A stretch of 64,000 nucleotides of DNA from contig CAIIXF020000005.1 in the NCBI GenBank assembly GCA_903813345.2, positions 11,161,375 to 11,225,374 of the forward strand, in the 5' to 3' direction. The notes under the pieces were generated by a model. It made no database searches, was not told where the DNA came from, and was given only the letters and a program-made list of their open reading frames with translations. The translations under genes were made by a program, and so were the position numbers. Numbering within the stretch: the first letter of the stretch is position 1; each line of letters opens with the position of its first letter. Source of the DNA: Owenia fusiformis. Taxonomy: Eukaryota; Annelida; Polychaeta; Sabellida; Oweniidae. Below are positions 49,343 to 59,530 of the stretch, one piece after another.

Positions 49343-50556
49343 AATTTTTTCGTCTTGATAGAGGTGGATGGAAGTGTTATTTCAACGGATGAATTCTAGT
49401 AAGCGCCCCATACTGTGACGTCATATAGTTTGAAAAATAGAATCTGTTTATTTATTTCACCTAAAATATCAATTGATTCGTGTTTTATGATGCTCCTAAC
49501 CATACCAAATGTTTTGAGATATGGAGGCAAATAGGGAGGACGAAAGGATTTCAATTTGTTTACATTTTTCTCAAAAACGTCACATTCTGTCGTGTTAAAA
49601 AGCGAAAATGTGTAACAATACGTGCGCGAACTTTTTGCGACGTGTAAAAGGATTTGAGTCTGAATCCTTCTTTTTGGTCTTCTTTTTCTGTTTTAATTGT
49701 CATCCGCGTGTACTTCGAGAATGAATGAAATGTTCCATGATGTTGTAGTGTCCTGAATAATGGGAGATGGGAGGAAGTGTAGATATTGTTTCTGAGTAAA
49801 GATCTTTTTGGGTTAGTGGGGATTTGTTTCCCTCTGACTGGTTGCTCTATTATTTGTTTTTGTATATGTTTTTAAACTGTTTTGTTTTTACCTTCATAGT
49901 ACTTGTTGTTTTATATTGAACAACGGACGTGTTTGTCTATGTGCCCTTTTCGGACACTGTCGACGTGTTCGTGGGAACAAAGACTGACTAAATGTAAACT
50001 CTCCTCTAACTATATAATGACCTCCATCGGCATTGTAGTCCCTGCATTACGATATTAATTTACGTCCATCTTATAAGTACATAACACTTCAACGTATTAA
50101 ATTGTAAATTTGATTCCGTTAATTGATGTAAGGTAAACAGAATTATCGATGAGGGTAAATAGGATTTCCTGGATGTGAAGAAATTAATGATTCGTTACAT
50201 AACCGATTGTCAGTAATCATTTCGATACCAAGAATTAGGCGAGAGAATAATGATGCTAAGGATCAAATAGTATTTCAAAAACACTTTGAAACGGAACATT
50301 TAAGTCTACAACTGGGCACAATAAAATATAATCCCCAACATCCCAACGTACAACGAACAGTGTGTAACACCCAAATAATCCAGAATTATCGTCAGCTCCT
50401 ATTGTGGTTACTTGGCTCCCCGGCTTGGCTCGAGAAATATAGGGAGCTCTTATTGTATCTTTTTGATTGGTTTCCAGAGATAAAGTGAGCTCTAATTGAA
50501 GCTACTTGATTAAACCATAAAATATTTACTCTGGCGTTTTTGAAATTTCATGATAG
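49343..50556. other. Intronic stretch without gene
   Basis: No gene recognised. A 93-codon frame at 50207-50488 has no motif. Confidence 0.35.
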
Positions 50557-51484
50557 TTGTTACGCGAAATATGGCATATTTATGGTTAATGTGCGGTATT
50601 TTTGATACGGGGAAATATACCATACTCACTTGCGGTATATGGCTCCGCAGGTTGGTATGGCATATTCTGCAGTGTATATGCGATACATTGATTTCAGTGA
50701 ATACCCGATATGCACTGCGTAAAATGTCATACTCAACTGCGGAATATGCCATATACCTCAGGTGATGACGCGATACAGAAAACCTCGATTTGATTGGTCA
50801 AAAGAATCGATTCTAAATGTAAAACTACGCTTGATTACCAATAAAGTTAGCGCCTCGAGTAATAATATATCAGCAGTGTATGAATCCTGAATTGTTTAGG
50901 CACGTTTATTACGTGTAATTTGCTAAATGATACTCCTGAATGTATCAGTGTAAATTGTGATTTCCAATACAACAATATAATATATAAATACTCGAGATTT
51001 TTAGGTTTTTATCTGGCTTTTGTCAGGGGTTGATTTGAACGTTGGTTCGTTTATTTATACGTAATAATGTTCCCCTTGAAGTGTGTTTTACGTGTTTCAC
51101 GTACATAATGTACTGATGTATATTATTCAATTGTATGAGTTGATATATTCAATGCACTGACATGTTGATTCAGTAATCATTATAATAATTTATAGACTTA
51201 AGCCCGTTCGTTGAATCGATGTAATTGACAATTGTGTACTTCCGTATCACTTTCTCATTGGTTGTGTGGTTTACTAAATATATATTAATATAATATTATT
51301 AAAATTGTGCAATGGATTAGATGGTTAATTAGTCTTAGAACTTTGTTCATTTATGAGTAAATAAAAGTTATCTAGTAATTTGTATGCCATATACTTCAGG
51401 TGAATCTGTCATATACTGCAAGTGAATATGCCATATTTGTTGCGGAATATGATATATATTTGTATCATGTTTACCGCGTAACAA
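50557..51484. mobile_element. Foldback-like element with TTGTTACGCG ends
   Basis: Perfect 10-bp inverted ends TTGTTACGCG / CGCGTAACAA. Next to each end are several copies of short words such as ATATGCCATAT, GGAATATG, ACTTGCGGTATATGG and GATAC in both orientations. The middle (50800-51380) is plain AT-rich DNA. No transposase frame. Confidence 0.6.
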
Positions 51485-51819
51485 TCGTTGGTTCTTTGTG
51501 AGACCAAATATGTTAGTCTACTTCAAAGAAGGATTTATTCCTTTTATATTATTTTACCTACCTGTGTAAAGACATTAATTTCTCTTTAGCTCACACAGTG
51601 AGCTTTTGTTTTCTATAGTATAAATATAAGCACATTCAACTTCAATTTTGAAACTCGATTCCATTAATTGGCGTAAAAATTATGATTGATTATACAATAG
51701 CTTTCCAGTAATTACTTCAAACCGAAACGGGTGTGTATTGATAAAGAATGATCATGCTACAGTACCAATCGGATGAATGCAAAAGCCAAGTGAGAGTAGG
51801 TGGATAACACAAATATTGT

Positions 51820-52035
51820 AAATGTAAAACACAAAAAGGTGTATACGTATTACGTAAATAATGTAAACGTAAAACACAAAAAAGCCTATACGTGTAACGC
51901 AAATATTGTAATTATAAAACACAAAAAGGCTATGCTTATAACGCAGATAGGGTAAACGTAAAACACAAAAGTATATACGTATAACACAGAAAGTGTACAC
52001 GTATAACACGTATAGTAGTGCATGCATAAAACACA
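51820..52035 (+). repeat. Degenerate ~45-bp tandem repeat
   Basis: About five units containing GTAAAACACAAAAAGG, CTATACGTATAACGCAAATA and TTGTAAACG. The last units are shortened and rich in TATACGTATAACAC. Confidence 0.8.
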
Positions 52036-52060
52036 AATATACGTTAGTGTGAATTATATT

Positions 52061-52261
52061 TTACTCATCGTCATTGTTATTCGCATCACTTATGAAAGGT
52101 AGTCTTTGCGCAGAAACAGTTCCGACTGATTGGCTACTTGCTTCAGTTTCTGCCTCTTTGTGTTTGTCCGTATCAACTACAGCCTTATTTAATGTTGAAG
52201 CGACAGAAATCATCCTCCAAGCAGTCTCTCCAGCGTCCCTTGGTGAACTGCTTCCATTTAT
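52061..52261 (-). pseudogene. Possible orphan coding exon or gene tail, minus strand
   Basis: An open minus-strand frame of 66 codons ending in TAA at 52063-52061. Its composition is unusually protein-like for this AT-rich intron: SSSPRDAGETAWRMISVAST, then an acidic, Lys/Glu/Ser-rich tail ending in NNNDDE. An internal ATG would give 50 residues. No acceptor site with a good pyrimidine tract is visible just upstream, and no partner exons were found. It may be the C-terminal piece of an unknown protein, a processed fragment or chance. No function is proposed. Confidence 0.3.
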
Positions 52262-52530
52262 TTAATTACTACTCCCATATTGTTCGAATGGAGACTAACA
52301 ACATGAAATCAACGAAGTTTTGTTAGATCATTGATGATATTATATTGTATTTGTGGTATTGGTTTCTGATCTATGGTGGGGTAGAGAAGTGTAATGAACA
52401 TAGGAATAGATTTGGATAGTGGGGCTTGTTTTCCTTATGACTGGTTAAACTCTTGAATGATTCATTTCACTTACTGCGTTTTGCACTCTTCTGGCCTCCC
52501 CCTTTTACATTCTGGCTTATGTAGATCTTG

Positions 52531-52800
52531 ATAATGTAGCCAACTAAAGATGAATACGTGAAATATCAATACCATCTATTCAATATAATGTAGCCAACTA
52601 AAGATGAATACGTGAAATATCAATACCATCTATTCAATATAATGTAGTCAACTAAAGATGAATACGTGAAATATCAATATCATCTATTCAATATAATGTA
52701 GCCAACTAAAGATGAATACGTGAAATATCAATACCATCTATTCAATATAATGTAGCCAACTAAAGATGAATACGTGAAATATCAATATCATCTATTCAAT
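52531..52800 (+). repeat. 5 x 54-bp nearly identical minisatellite
   Basis: Units start at 52531, 52585, 52639, 52693 and 52747 and read ATAATGTAGCCAACTAAAGA, then TGAATACGTG, AAATATCAAT, A(C/T)CATCTATT, CAAT. Only single-base differences occur (units 3 and 5 have ATCATC; unit 3 has GTAGTC), so the array expanded recently. Confidence 0.97.
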
Positions 52801-52904
52801 CAAATTTATCTGTCAAGTAGTATCCAAAAATGCAAGTTCTAGGTCCACAATAGAACCCCGCAATCTATGAACACAAATACATCGTAGTCTACAGTATCTG
52901 TCTC

Positions 52905-52920
52905 ATATATATATATATAT
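52905..52920 (+). repeat. (AT)8 microsatellite
   Basis: Sixteen bases of AT repeat. Confidence 0.9.
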
Positions 52921-53677
52921 TACATCAAGGATCATCGTATCATCATATACGATCGCGATGACATGCATGGACATCACAAATAGTGTATAGTTCCTAGTAT
53001 GGAGCACAAACATTTATTGGAAGCAACCATGACATGTATCGGGGTATGTATAAGTTCGTGATGGAAATAAGTCAGCAATAAGTCTTATTAAATAATATAA
53101 ATGATACTAAGAGGATTAATTTCTCATCATGACATAAATTGGTTCATTGAATGATCATAAACAAACTCAGAACTATGCAAAAGATCATCAATATGCTAAT
53201 GCCGTACGGGAACACGGATCATAAATATATAAATTATATAATCCGTATGGATCGGCTATAAAGGTGAAGTGTCCAATGTAAAACTCAGTAACTTTCCATT
53301 TCTTCATCTGGCATACATCTCCATACCACATACGTTGGTTATGGTTTCCAAAGTGCGGTGAACGATGGCGTGAAATAAAGTGAAAACAACTAATATGAAT
53401 AGTTATTTGTTTGACGAGAGATCATGGTTGCCAGATGGGGCGTACTTCTAAACTGATATAAAATGTAACTAACTAGATGAAGGCGGAGGGATTATATATC
53501 TAACACGTTTGAATTGAAGTAAGCCGACGAGAGAGTTCATTATAGGAATCTAGTGATATTGGACAGAGTATCTCAAAGCAACCCAAGGAACGCTGTACTT
53601 CTTGTTTGTACAATAGTATCTCATACACGTCTGATTTAATCGAAATAATTTAACTGTGTCGACATTAATTGACATTG
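52921..53677. other. Region upstream of the nested gene
   Basis: Non-coding. TATA-like sequences at ~53456 (ATATAAAA) and ~53493 could serve the downstream frames, but no promoter can be assigned. Confidence 0.35.
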
Positions 53678-53953
53678 ATGGTTGACAGACTTTTCCTAAA
53701 TGTTGCAGCCAAATCTAAGTTTCGATTGCAATTAATAGACACGCTTCAATCAACTTCGAATAACAGAAGCAATACAGATACTAATGAAAGACAGATTCTA
53801 TCAAAAATCAACAGAGCTTCAATTTGGATCTTGATAGACGACGAGGATATTTTGAACGGAAATACATCCGTATTTAAATTTGATGCAAGTTCATCACCTG
53901 GTATAGAACTCTGGCTGAAATATCAACAGTTCCTCGATTCAAATCACTTATAA
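53678..53953 (+). CDS. Hypothetical 91-residue frame upstream of the mucin-like gene
   Basis: An ATG-started frame with ordinary protein composition (basic and Ser/Asn-rich first half, then SIWILIDDEDILNGN and GIELWLKYQQF). The ~350 bp after it (53954-54309) contain further open stretches in shifting frames without stops for 40-50 codons, e.g. one containing DHQWPVFKNAVCNRND at ~54080-54130. This looks like an older coding region broken by frameshifts, or several short exons. No family recognised. Confidence 0.3.
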   Translation: MVDRLFLNVAAKSKFRLQLIDTLQSTSNNRSNTDTNERQILSKINRASIWILIDDEDILNGNTSVFKFDASSSPGIELWLKYQQFLDSNHL

Positions 53954-54336
53954 ACAAAATAACAGGAGGAGGAATTATAAAAGAATATTATTGACGAATC
54001 AGCGCCTGTTGGACCTGACATGAAGAGGAAGAGATAAAACATCCTAACGGAATTCTTTTATTGCAATACTGAAGATCATCAATGGCCAGTTTTCAAAAAC
54101 GCCGTATGTAACAGAAATGACATCTTGGCATTTCTAGCCCTGGGGACGGAAAGCTTAAAGCCTTGTTGTACGGAAAAACAACAGAATATCAACAATTGGT
54201 TAGTACTATAATTTCGCCCTGGGGTGTCTCCTGTTATTGGCTTTATATTCCATCAGATGTAAGTACCAGTAGGCTATCGGATCTGGCTTCTACAAGACGC
54301 AACTCGGTCATGTTGGCAACATTACACATATTGATA

Positions 54337-55395
54337 ATGGATAGACAGACACTAACCTGGTTTATTTACGTTATTTTGATGGCTGTTGTTGTCTGTAATG
54401 TCACTGATAGGAACAATAACGCTACAGATGGTAATACAACGGTTGGTGATATGAATAATTCATCAACTGGACAACCCTGGAGTGTTAAAGCGATAAACAG
54501 CACAGAAAGTTATGTAAGCAAATTGACGGAACAATCAATTTATCAACAACCAACAACTATAGTAAACTCCACCAATACTACTAATACAAACATAACACCT
54601 ACAGTTATTGAAAATATTGACAATAGTACAAACAAAAGTGACAATAATTTAACAACAGATTCGATCCCAGTTACACAACTAGTCAACAGTGAATTTGACA
54701 CCTTAGAAAACGTTACAAAAATGGGTAATACAGACCATGAAACAACTAGTGCTCAATCAACTGCTGAAGTTTCAACACAATTTGACAAAGAACTTGTTAC
54801 AACTGAGCCCGAGCGGCGTGGTCTCATTGCGGAATCACCTACGGATGGTTCAACATTGAATGGCGATCGAGGTAAAATTTCCTCAACTGAAAGTATGTCA
54901 GTTGAAACTAGTTCTACAACACGTGTCCTCACAGAGAGTAAAATAACAACCCCTGAGTCGATAGTTGAACTCATTAATGATAATGCATCACCTAATATCA
55001 CTGGAGATATGCTTGATAGCCCATCGCTCAGTAACAGTACAAATTCAACTCAATCAAATGACACGACGCCAACACCGATAAAAAACTCAACCCATACTAG
55101 CAGTAACGAAGGTACCCCTGCTTCGAGCACAACAAATACAACACCTAAAGATAATATGCCCAATGATACACCAAATACACCAAATCGTGACATTAACTAT
55201 TTAGACAAATCAGTAGATAAAATAGCTATCGATATGCCTCCTACAGAACCAGAAACAGACCTTTTCGCTGACGAAAACTCCTCAGATTGGTTTTCGATAA
55301 GTATGTTAATTGTATTACATTATTTATGTTGTATGTTCCTGGTGTTTGTTTTCAAGTTTACGGTCACACTGGTATGCAACTTTTGTTTTTTATAA
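54337..55395 (+). CDS. Mucin-like, heavily glycosylated surface protein (nested in receptor intron)
   Basis: A 352-residue single-exon frame from the ATG at 54337. An in-frame ATG at 54310 would add nine residues, but 54337 gives the better signal peptide. Residues 1-20 (MDRQTLTW then FIYVILMAVVVC) are a clear secretion signal. Residues ~21-315 are dominated by Ser, Thr, Asn and Pro, with about twenty N-x-S/T sequons and many Ser/Thr runs, typical of mucin-like stalks. The last 35 residues (318-352) are strongly hydrophobic (FSISMLIVLHYLCCMFLVF...) and run to the C-terminus with no cytoplasmic tail. That fits either a C-terminal membrane anchor or a GPI-attachment signal after the ENSSDW region. 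No cysteine-rich or lectin domain is seen. It lies in the same orientation as the host gene. Role unknown; a cell-surface coat or adhesion protein is an inference from composition. It could also be one exon of a larger gene. Confidence 0.6.
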   Translation: MDRQTLTWFIYVILMAVVVCNVTDRNNNATDGNTTVGDMNNSSTGQPWSVKAINSTESYVSKLTEQSIYQQPTTIVNSTNTTNTNITPTVIENIDNSTNKSDNNLTTDSIPVTQLVNSEFDTLENVTKMGNTDHETTSAQSTAEVSTQFDKELVTTEPERRGLIAESPTDGSTLNGDRGKISSTESMSVETSSTTRVLTESKITTPESIVELINDNASPNITGDMLDSPSLSNSTNSTQSNDTTPTPIKNSTHTSSNEGTPASSTTNTTPKDNMPNDTPNTPNRDINYLDKSVDKIAIDMPPTEPETDLFADENSSDWFSISMLIVLHYLCCMFLVFVFKFTVTLVCNFCFL

Positions 55396-55997
55396 GCAGT
55401 ATTGTGATATGTTGCTCATCAACGATCGAAAATACGAGGAAATGTTGAATTTGTACATCAGCTCCTCGTCTATGGTCTTGAACTGTTAGTACGAAGTGTA
55501 CTGAGCCGTGACTACATGAGTTGATATTCAAGAGATTTATTTTTATTAGTTATGATGATGTGGTAAACCTTTACTTTATCTAGCTACGCAAATGAATCAA
55601 AACATTCATATAAGCATATCATACTCATGTCTTTTTTACGCGACCAGTCCCAAGCTTGACCTTTTTATTGATAGATTTATTAAATTGATTACATCTTACG
55701 AAGTTGATGGAGAACACAAAATAGGCATACTATTCTATGAGATCGACTACAGCAGTGACAAAGTTCATCTATAGCGCAAAAACTAAATGCAATTATAGTT
55801 TAAGTGAACACAGTCCTCTTTGGTTTATCAAATTACTACTGATGAATTTTGTCAATTTATTCTTCTCTTTATTCGCACTTTTGATTCATGTTTTCCGATT
55901 TGTGAGAAACATGACACAAATTTAGGTAAAAAACGGAAGTTGGTAATAAGTTGTGTCTTTAGGGAGTCCCTGGAAGATTAAATTGGAATATCTGATC
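55396..55997. other. Intronic stretch after the mucin-like gene
   Basis: No clear AATAAA signal was found close to the stop codon. Short frames at 55592-55925 are not convincing. Confidence 0.35.
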
Positions 55998-56184
55998 TGT
56001 AGAAAACAAACCCAAAATACTTTGTCATTGTGAACCCCAATATGGACATCGCCCATTTTTGATAACTTGGCCTAGAAATGCCCAAAAAGGCCAAGTTATG
56101 CCCAAAAGGGTCCATATAAAAGACGCTACACAATTTTTGGGCACTAAACAAATTTTCTAGGCCCACCCTAGGAATCCACCAGTG
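55998..56184. mobile_element. hAT-like MITE fragment (copy 3)
   Basis: It contains GGCCTAGAAATGCCCAAAAA, GGCCCACC and a right end AATCCACCAGTG, resembling the GATCCGCCACTG end of the copy at 39864-40148. The left end is not identifiable. Confidence 0.45.
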
Positions 56185-56276
56185 TATAATGGTTGATAAA
56201 GAAATTCGAATCATATTTCATGAAAAAATGCTACAAAGGAAATATCAACTATTTAGTGGAATATGTTGAATTCTAA

Positions 56277-56345
56277 TCGCAAATCTATTTTATCGTTCAA
56301 TGTCAGTTCTCGACAGATTACTAATGAAGACAGACGAGAAAGATG
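56277..56345 (+). repeat. Dispersed duplication (copy 1)
   Basis: It matches 58789-58855 over ~68 bp, including TTTTATC-TTCAATGTCAGT and GAGAAAGATG. Confidence 0.6.
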
Positions 56346-56611
56346 AATGTTATGATATAATTAAGGTTGCAGCGTATCCATGTGCAACAATGATTATAGT
56401 TAGTTAGGTACGTTAGTTGAATTAGGTACCTTATCTGGAAGATCCGAGAATAGTTTGAGAGTGAATGTAACCCACTTATCTTCTTTTTATGAATCGCTTT
56501 GTTAAGAAACTGCCCTTGAAAGGACACTTCCTTGTCAAATGACCTTTCATTCATTTACAGTTGATTTACGAACGTTTGATATTGAAGGTTCAGTTGTTAA
56601 TTGCCTGGTGC

Positions 56612-56883
56612 ACCTCTCCCCTCCTCCAAAGATGGGCCCGAAAAAATTGGGGTGAACACATAATCTATATGGCCCCAATTAGGCCTGTTTGGACATTACT
56701 TGGCTTGCTTCAGCTTAATTTTTCAATTTTAGGCCAATTTTTTAAGAGAATGGGCCTTGGATTTTCAACCTTTGGGCCCAATCTTTGGTTTTCAGTGGCC
56801 TCACATCTTTAAGGGGCGGAAAGATCTTTTTCAGACTTGAAATTTGGTCCCATCCCCGTTGTTCTTTTCCAGATCCACCCCTG
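56612..56883. mobile_element. hAT-like MITE (copy 4, decayed)
   Basis: Ends CACCTCTCCCC...AGATGGGCCC and CCAGATCCACCCCTG. The interior has GGCC/GGGCC words as in the other copies (GGCCAATTTTTTAAGAGAAT near GGCCAAATTTTAAAGAAAAT of copy 1). Confidence 0.5.
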
Positions 56884-57300
56884 TGGTTGCACTAAATATT
56901 TTATTGAACACAAAATTTTCACACTTAGTAACTTTTTGAATCACATATTCGAGGCAAAGAATTTGGCAAATGTTCTTTTCAAACTATCTCTTTGAGCTGA
57001 GTTTTCGAACTACATACAAAAACCTTGATAGCTAGAAATACGCCAATTTATTATGTTTTGATATATAAACCACCTCGATAACTATCAACAGATATCAATG
57101 CTGTTCAGTTTATAACACTCTGGAATTAATGATGACATCCTTGCTCCTTAAGACTGAAACAATCAATGAGGAAGAGACTACAGACATTGGGTCATTCTAA
57201 CTTCTACACCCTAGAACCAATATAAGGTGTCGGAAACAAAATTATTTTAAAATAACTTTAAAACGATTGTGACATTTAAAGAGATGTATATACTGTAGTA

Positions 57301-57594
57301 CAGGGTGTTCATAAAAATGAAACCCACCTAACAATGCATATCTTAACAACAAGTAGAGTATGACAAATCTTGTTTCGCATAATTAAAGTTGGTCCAAGGT
57401 TCTCTAAGTTTACAAAGTTTCATCACTGTTGCATGTGTATGGTTTATTTGCTGGCCATTTATAGAACCTACCCAAAACTACGACTTTTCTGAAGACAGAT
57501 TGCACACTTTGCGCGATGTTGTTGACAACACATGTGTTTTCATTGGTACACATTTGGAGCACATTCTTTATATGGGCAGCAAACGGATCATATA
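57301..57594 (+). mobile_element. Mariner-like element fragment with transposase C-terminus
   Basis: TA followed by CAGGGTGTTCATAAAAATGA marks the left end. Downstream, a plus-strand frame ends in LRDVVDNTCVFIGTHLEHIL, similar to the R...C...GxHxEHLL C-terminal block of mariner-type transposases. Most of the gene and the right inverted end are missing; the next element begins at 57599. Confidence 0.5.
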
Positions 57595-57598
57595 GGAA

Positions 57599-58163
57599 TA
57601 TCCCATGGCTTTGAAAAAATATCACTTATATCCATGAGTGGATATTGATATCTTCGCGAGTGAGCGCAGCGAGTGAGTGAAGATACTGATATCCATGAGT
57701 GGATATAAGTGATATTTTTGAAAAACCATAGGATTGTCCGTTTATCCCATTGGGAATTATTATCCAGCGAACATTGAATAGTCAGATAAATTTCAACAAA
57801 ATTTATTTATTTCAACATTTTGATTGCAATAATTCAAAGAACGTCATAAATGTGACGTGACAGGGTGGTTTGTATTTTATGCGAAAGCCGTAAATCTAGA
57901 TCCCAAATTTTTTTTATAAAGAATCGTTTTGCTGAATTAATAATAAAAAATTGAAAAAATCAAAACCATCGAATATCACTTTTGAAACCATTGAATATCA
58001 CTTTTAAAACCATCGAATATCACCTTTCAAAAAGTGATATTCGATGGTTTCAAAAGTGATATTCGATGGTTTGGGAATTGTTTGCTAAAATATGATATCT
58101 TCATCCACGTATCAATTATATCTTCACGTGATATTCGATCTATATCCTTGTAACCATGGGATA
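57599..58163. mobile_element. Double-hairpin foldback element
   Basis: TATCCCATGG at the left is inverted at the right (CCATGGGATA). Hairpin 1 has arms at 57615-57655 and 57679-57719 (AATATCACTTATATCCA...GATATCTTC), with a loop rich in GAGTGAGCG. Hairpin 2 (57960-58075) is built of repeated GATATTCGATGGTTT(C/T) units, two on one side and three on the other. Non-coding. Confidence 0.7.
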
Positions 58164-58655
58164 ATACGTGATATGCTACAGTGACGAAACTTGCTCCACT
58201 CAAAAAAATTGAACAGCCTTTACTTATGTCTCTACTTCAACCTCCATTGGTTAAAAAGATATACACCTAGTATTTAAGTAGATGGGGAATTTTATATAGA
58301 TTCCAGATTCAAGATTTTATTGTGTTTCAAACCAAACACTTATATATAGTTTGGTGTTTTTAGAGCTGGGAAAATACTCATTTAGTAAATGCATATAGCA
58401 AAATGAATTATAGTTTATTACTAATTACAATTGCACAACATTGATTAGTTCAGCTCATTTTGGACAAATGAATGATGCAGTACACGCAATACGCCTCAAT
58501 TAAGCCTGCCATATCACAGATTATAGCACTTTTCCGAAGCAAAAATAGGATCAACATTCTACTAATTAGTAATCTACTAAAAAAACTAGAATATTGCTGG
58601 TAAACATTGCTACCATAACCTATGGAATCATGATCTGGCCAGTATATCTTGTGCT

Positions 58656-58690
58656 GAAACTGGTAACTACCTACTCGCATCTTGGTAATT
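58656..58690 (+). repeat. 35-nt conserved repeat core (copy 2)
   Basis: Partner of 24248-24282. Confidence 0.6.
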
Positions 58691-58788
58691 TCACGTTCAC
58701 CTATATTGCTAAATGGAGGTAGCCTTGTTATACAATATACATACACTCGATACCCATGGTCTCTTTTTAATAACCACTGATACATCGC

Positions 58789-58855
58789 AGGTCTGTTTTA
58801 TCCTTCAATGTCAGTTCTTGACATATATCTAATATTGACAAATGAGAAAGATGGG
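58789..58855 (+). repeat. Dispersed duplication (copy 2)
   Basis: Partner of 56277-56345, same orientation, ~2.5 kb away. Confidence 0.6.
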
Positions 58856-59085
58856 CGACTTGGTTTAATTGAAGTTAGAGTACGGGTTCATTCACAATGA
58901 GCAACCACCCTCATTTAAAATCTTGATACAAGGCATTCGTGCTTCAAATCATCCACAATTCATTGAGCCATGCGTTTAGATAACGCAGATGCGAGAGCAG
59001 ATGTTTGAAAATCAAGGATTGCGAGTCTCATAGGTAAAAAAACATGCAGGAATATAATTGATATCTCAAATGAGCGGGTGATATA

Positions 59086-59120
59086 CAGGGTGGGCCAACA
59101 AAAAACAATACCCAACTTCA
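59086..59120 (+). mobile_element. Mariner-type left end, truncated
   Basis: TA then CAGGGTGGGCCAACAAAAAA matches the ends at 44634 and 47650. No inverted partner was found downstream, so the element is broken or its right end has decayed. Confidence 0.5.
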
Positions 59121-59392
59121 AATCAGGATAAAATTAGTTACATTCAATATGGTACATTGACTTACATATCATTTTAAAGGTTATACAATTTCAAACAATT
59201 AGGTATATAACATTATGTCATGAAGTCAATAGTAAAGTTTTATTACACTTATTTTGGAGGCCGGGTTGCTATTTAAGGTCCCCAGATTTAAGGGAGAAAA
59301 TAGTATATCAGCGGGTGATTCTACGACGTCACAAATTTAGAGAGTAGATAGGTATTAAATGATCGATTTTTGATACGGGGTTGTTTGAATCG

Positions 59393-59530
59393 CCAAGATT
59401 GATGGATAATACACCTTTAGTGTAATGTACCTTTAGTGTGTATTATCTTGTTGAGAAAGTTGTGATCAATGAAGTACCTACTTCATTGATCTCTAAACTA
59501 TTCTCGGACTTTAACTATAAAGTCCCGACT
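59393..59530. repeat. Cluster of short palindromes
   Basis: TCAATGAAGTA/TACTTCATTGA (59467-59490), TAATACACCTTTAGTGTA...TTAGTGTGTATTA (59407-59446) and GGACTTTA/TAAAGTCC (59507-59526) lie in tandem. A decayed hairpin element is likely. Confidence 0.5.

Larger units (their letters stand above)
58164..59085. other. Intronic stretch without gene
   Basis: It holds two short duplicated segments (58656-58690 and 58789-58855). No exon recognised. Confidence 0.35.

Noticed and set aside
51752-52036. 94-codon minus-strand frame with repeated FVFYVY peptides
   Set aside because: Antisense of the ~45-bp tandem repeat.
54163-54336. Longer N-terminal start for the mucin-like protein
   Set aside because: The open frame extends to 54163 but has no ATG before 54310; the ATG at 54337 gives the best signal peptide.
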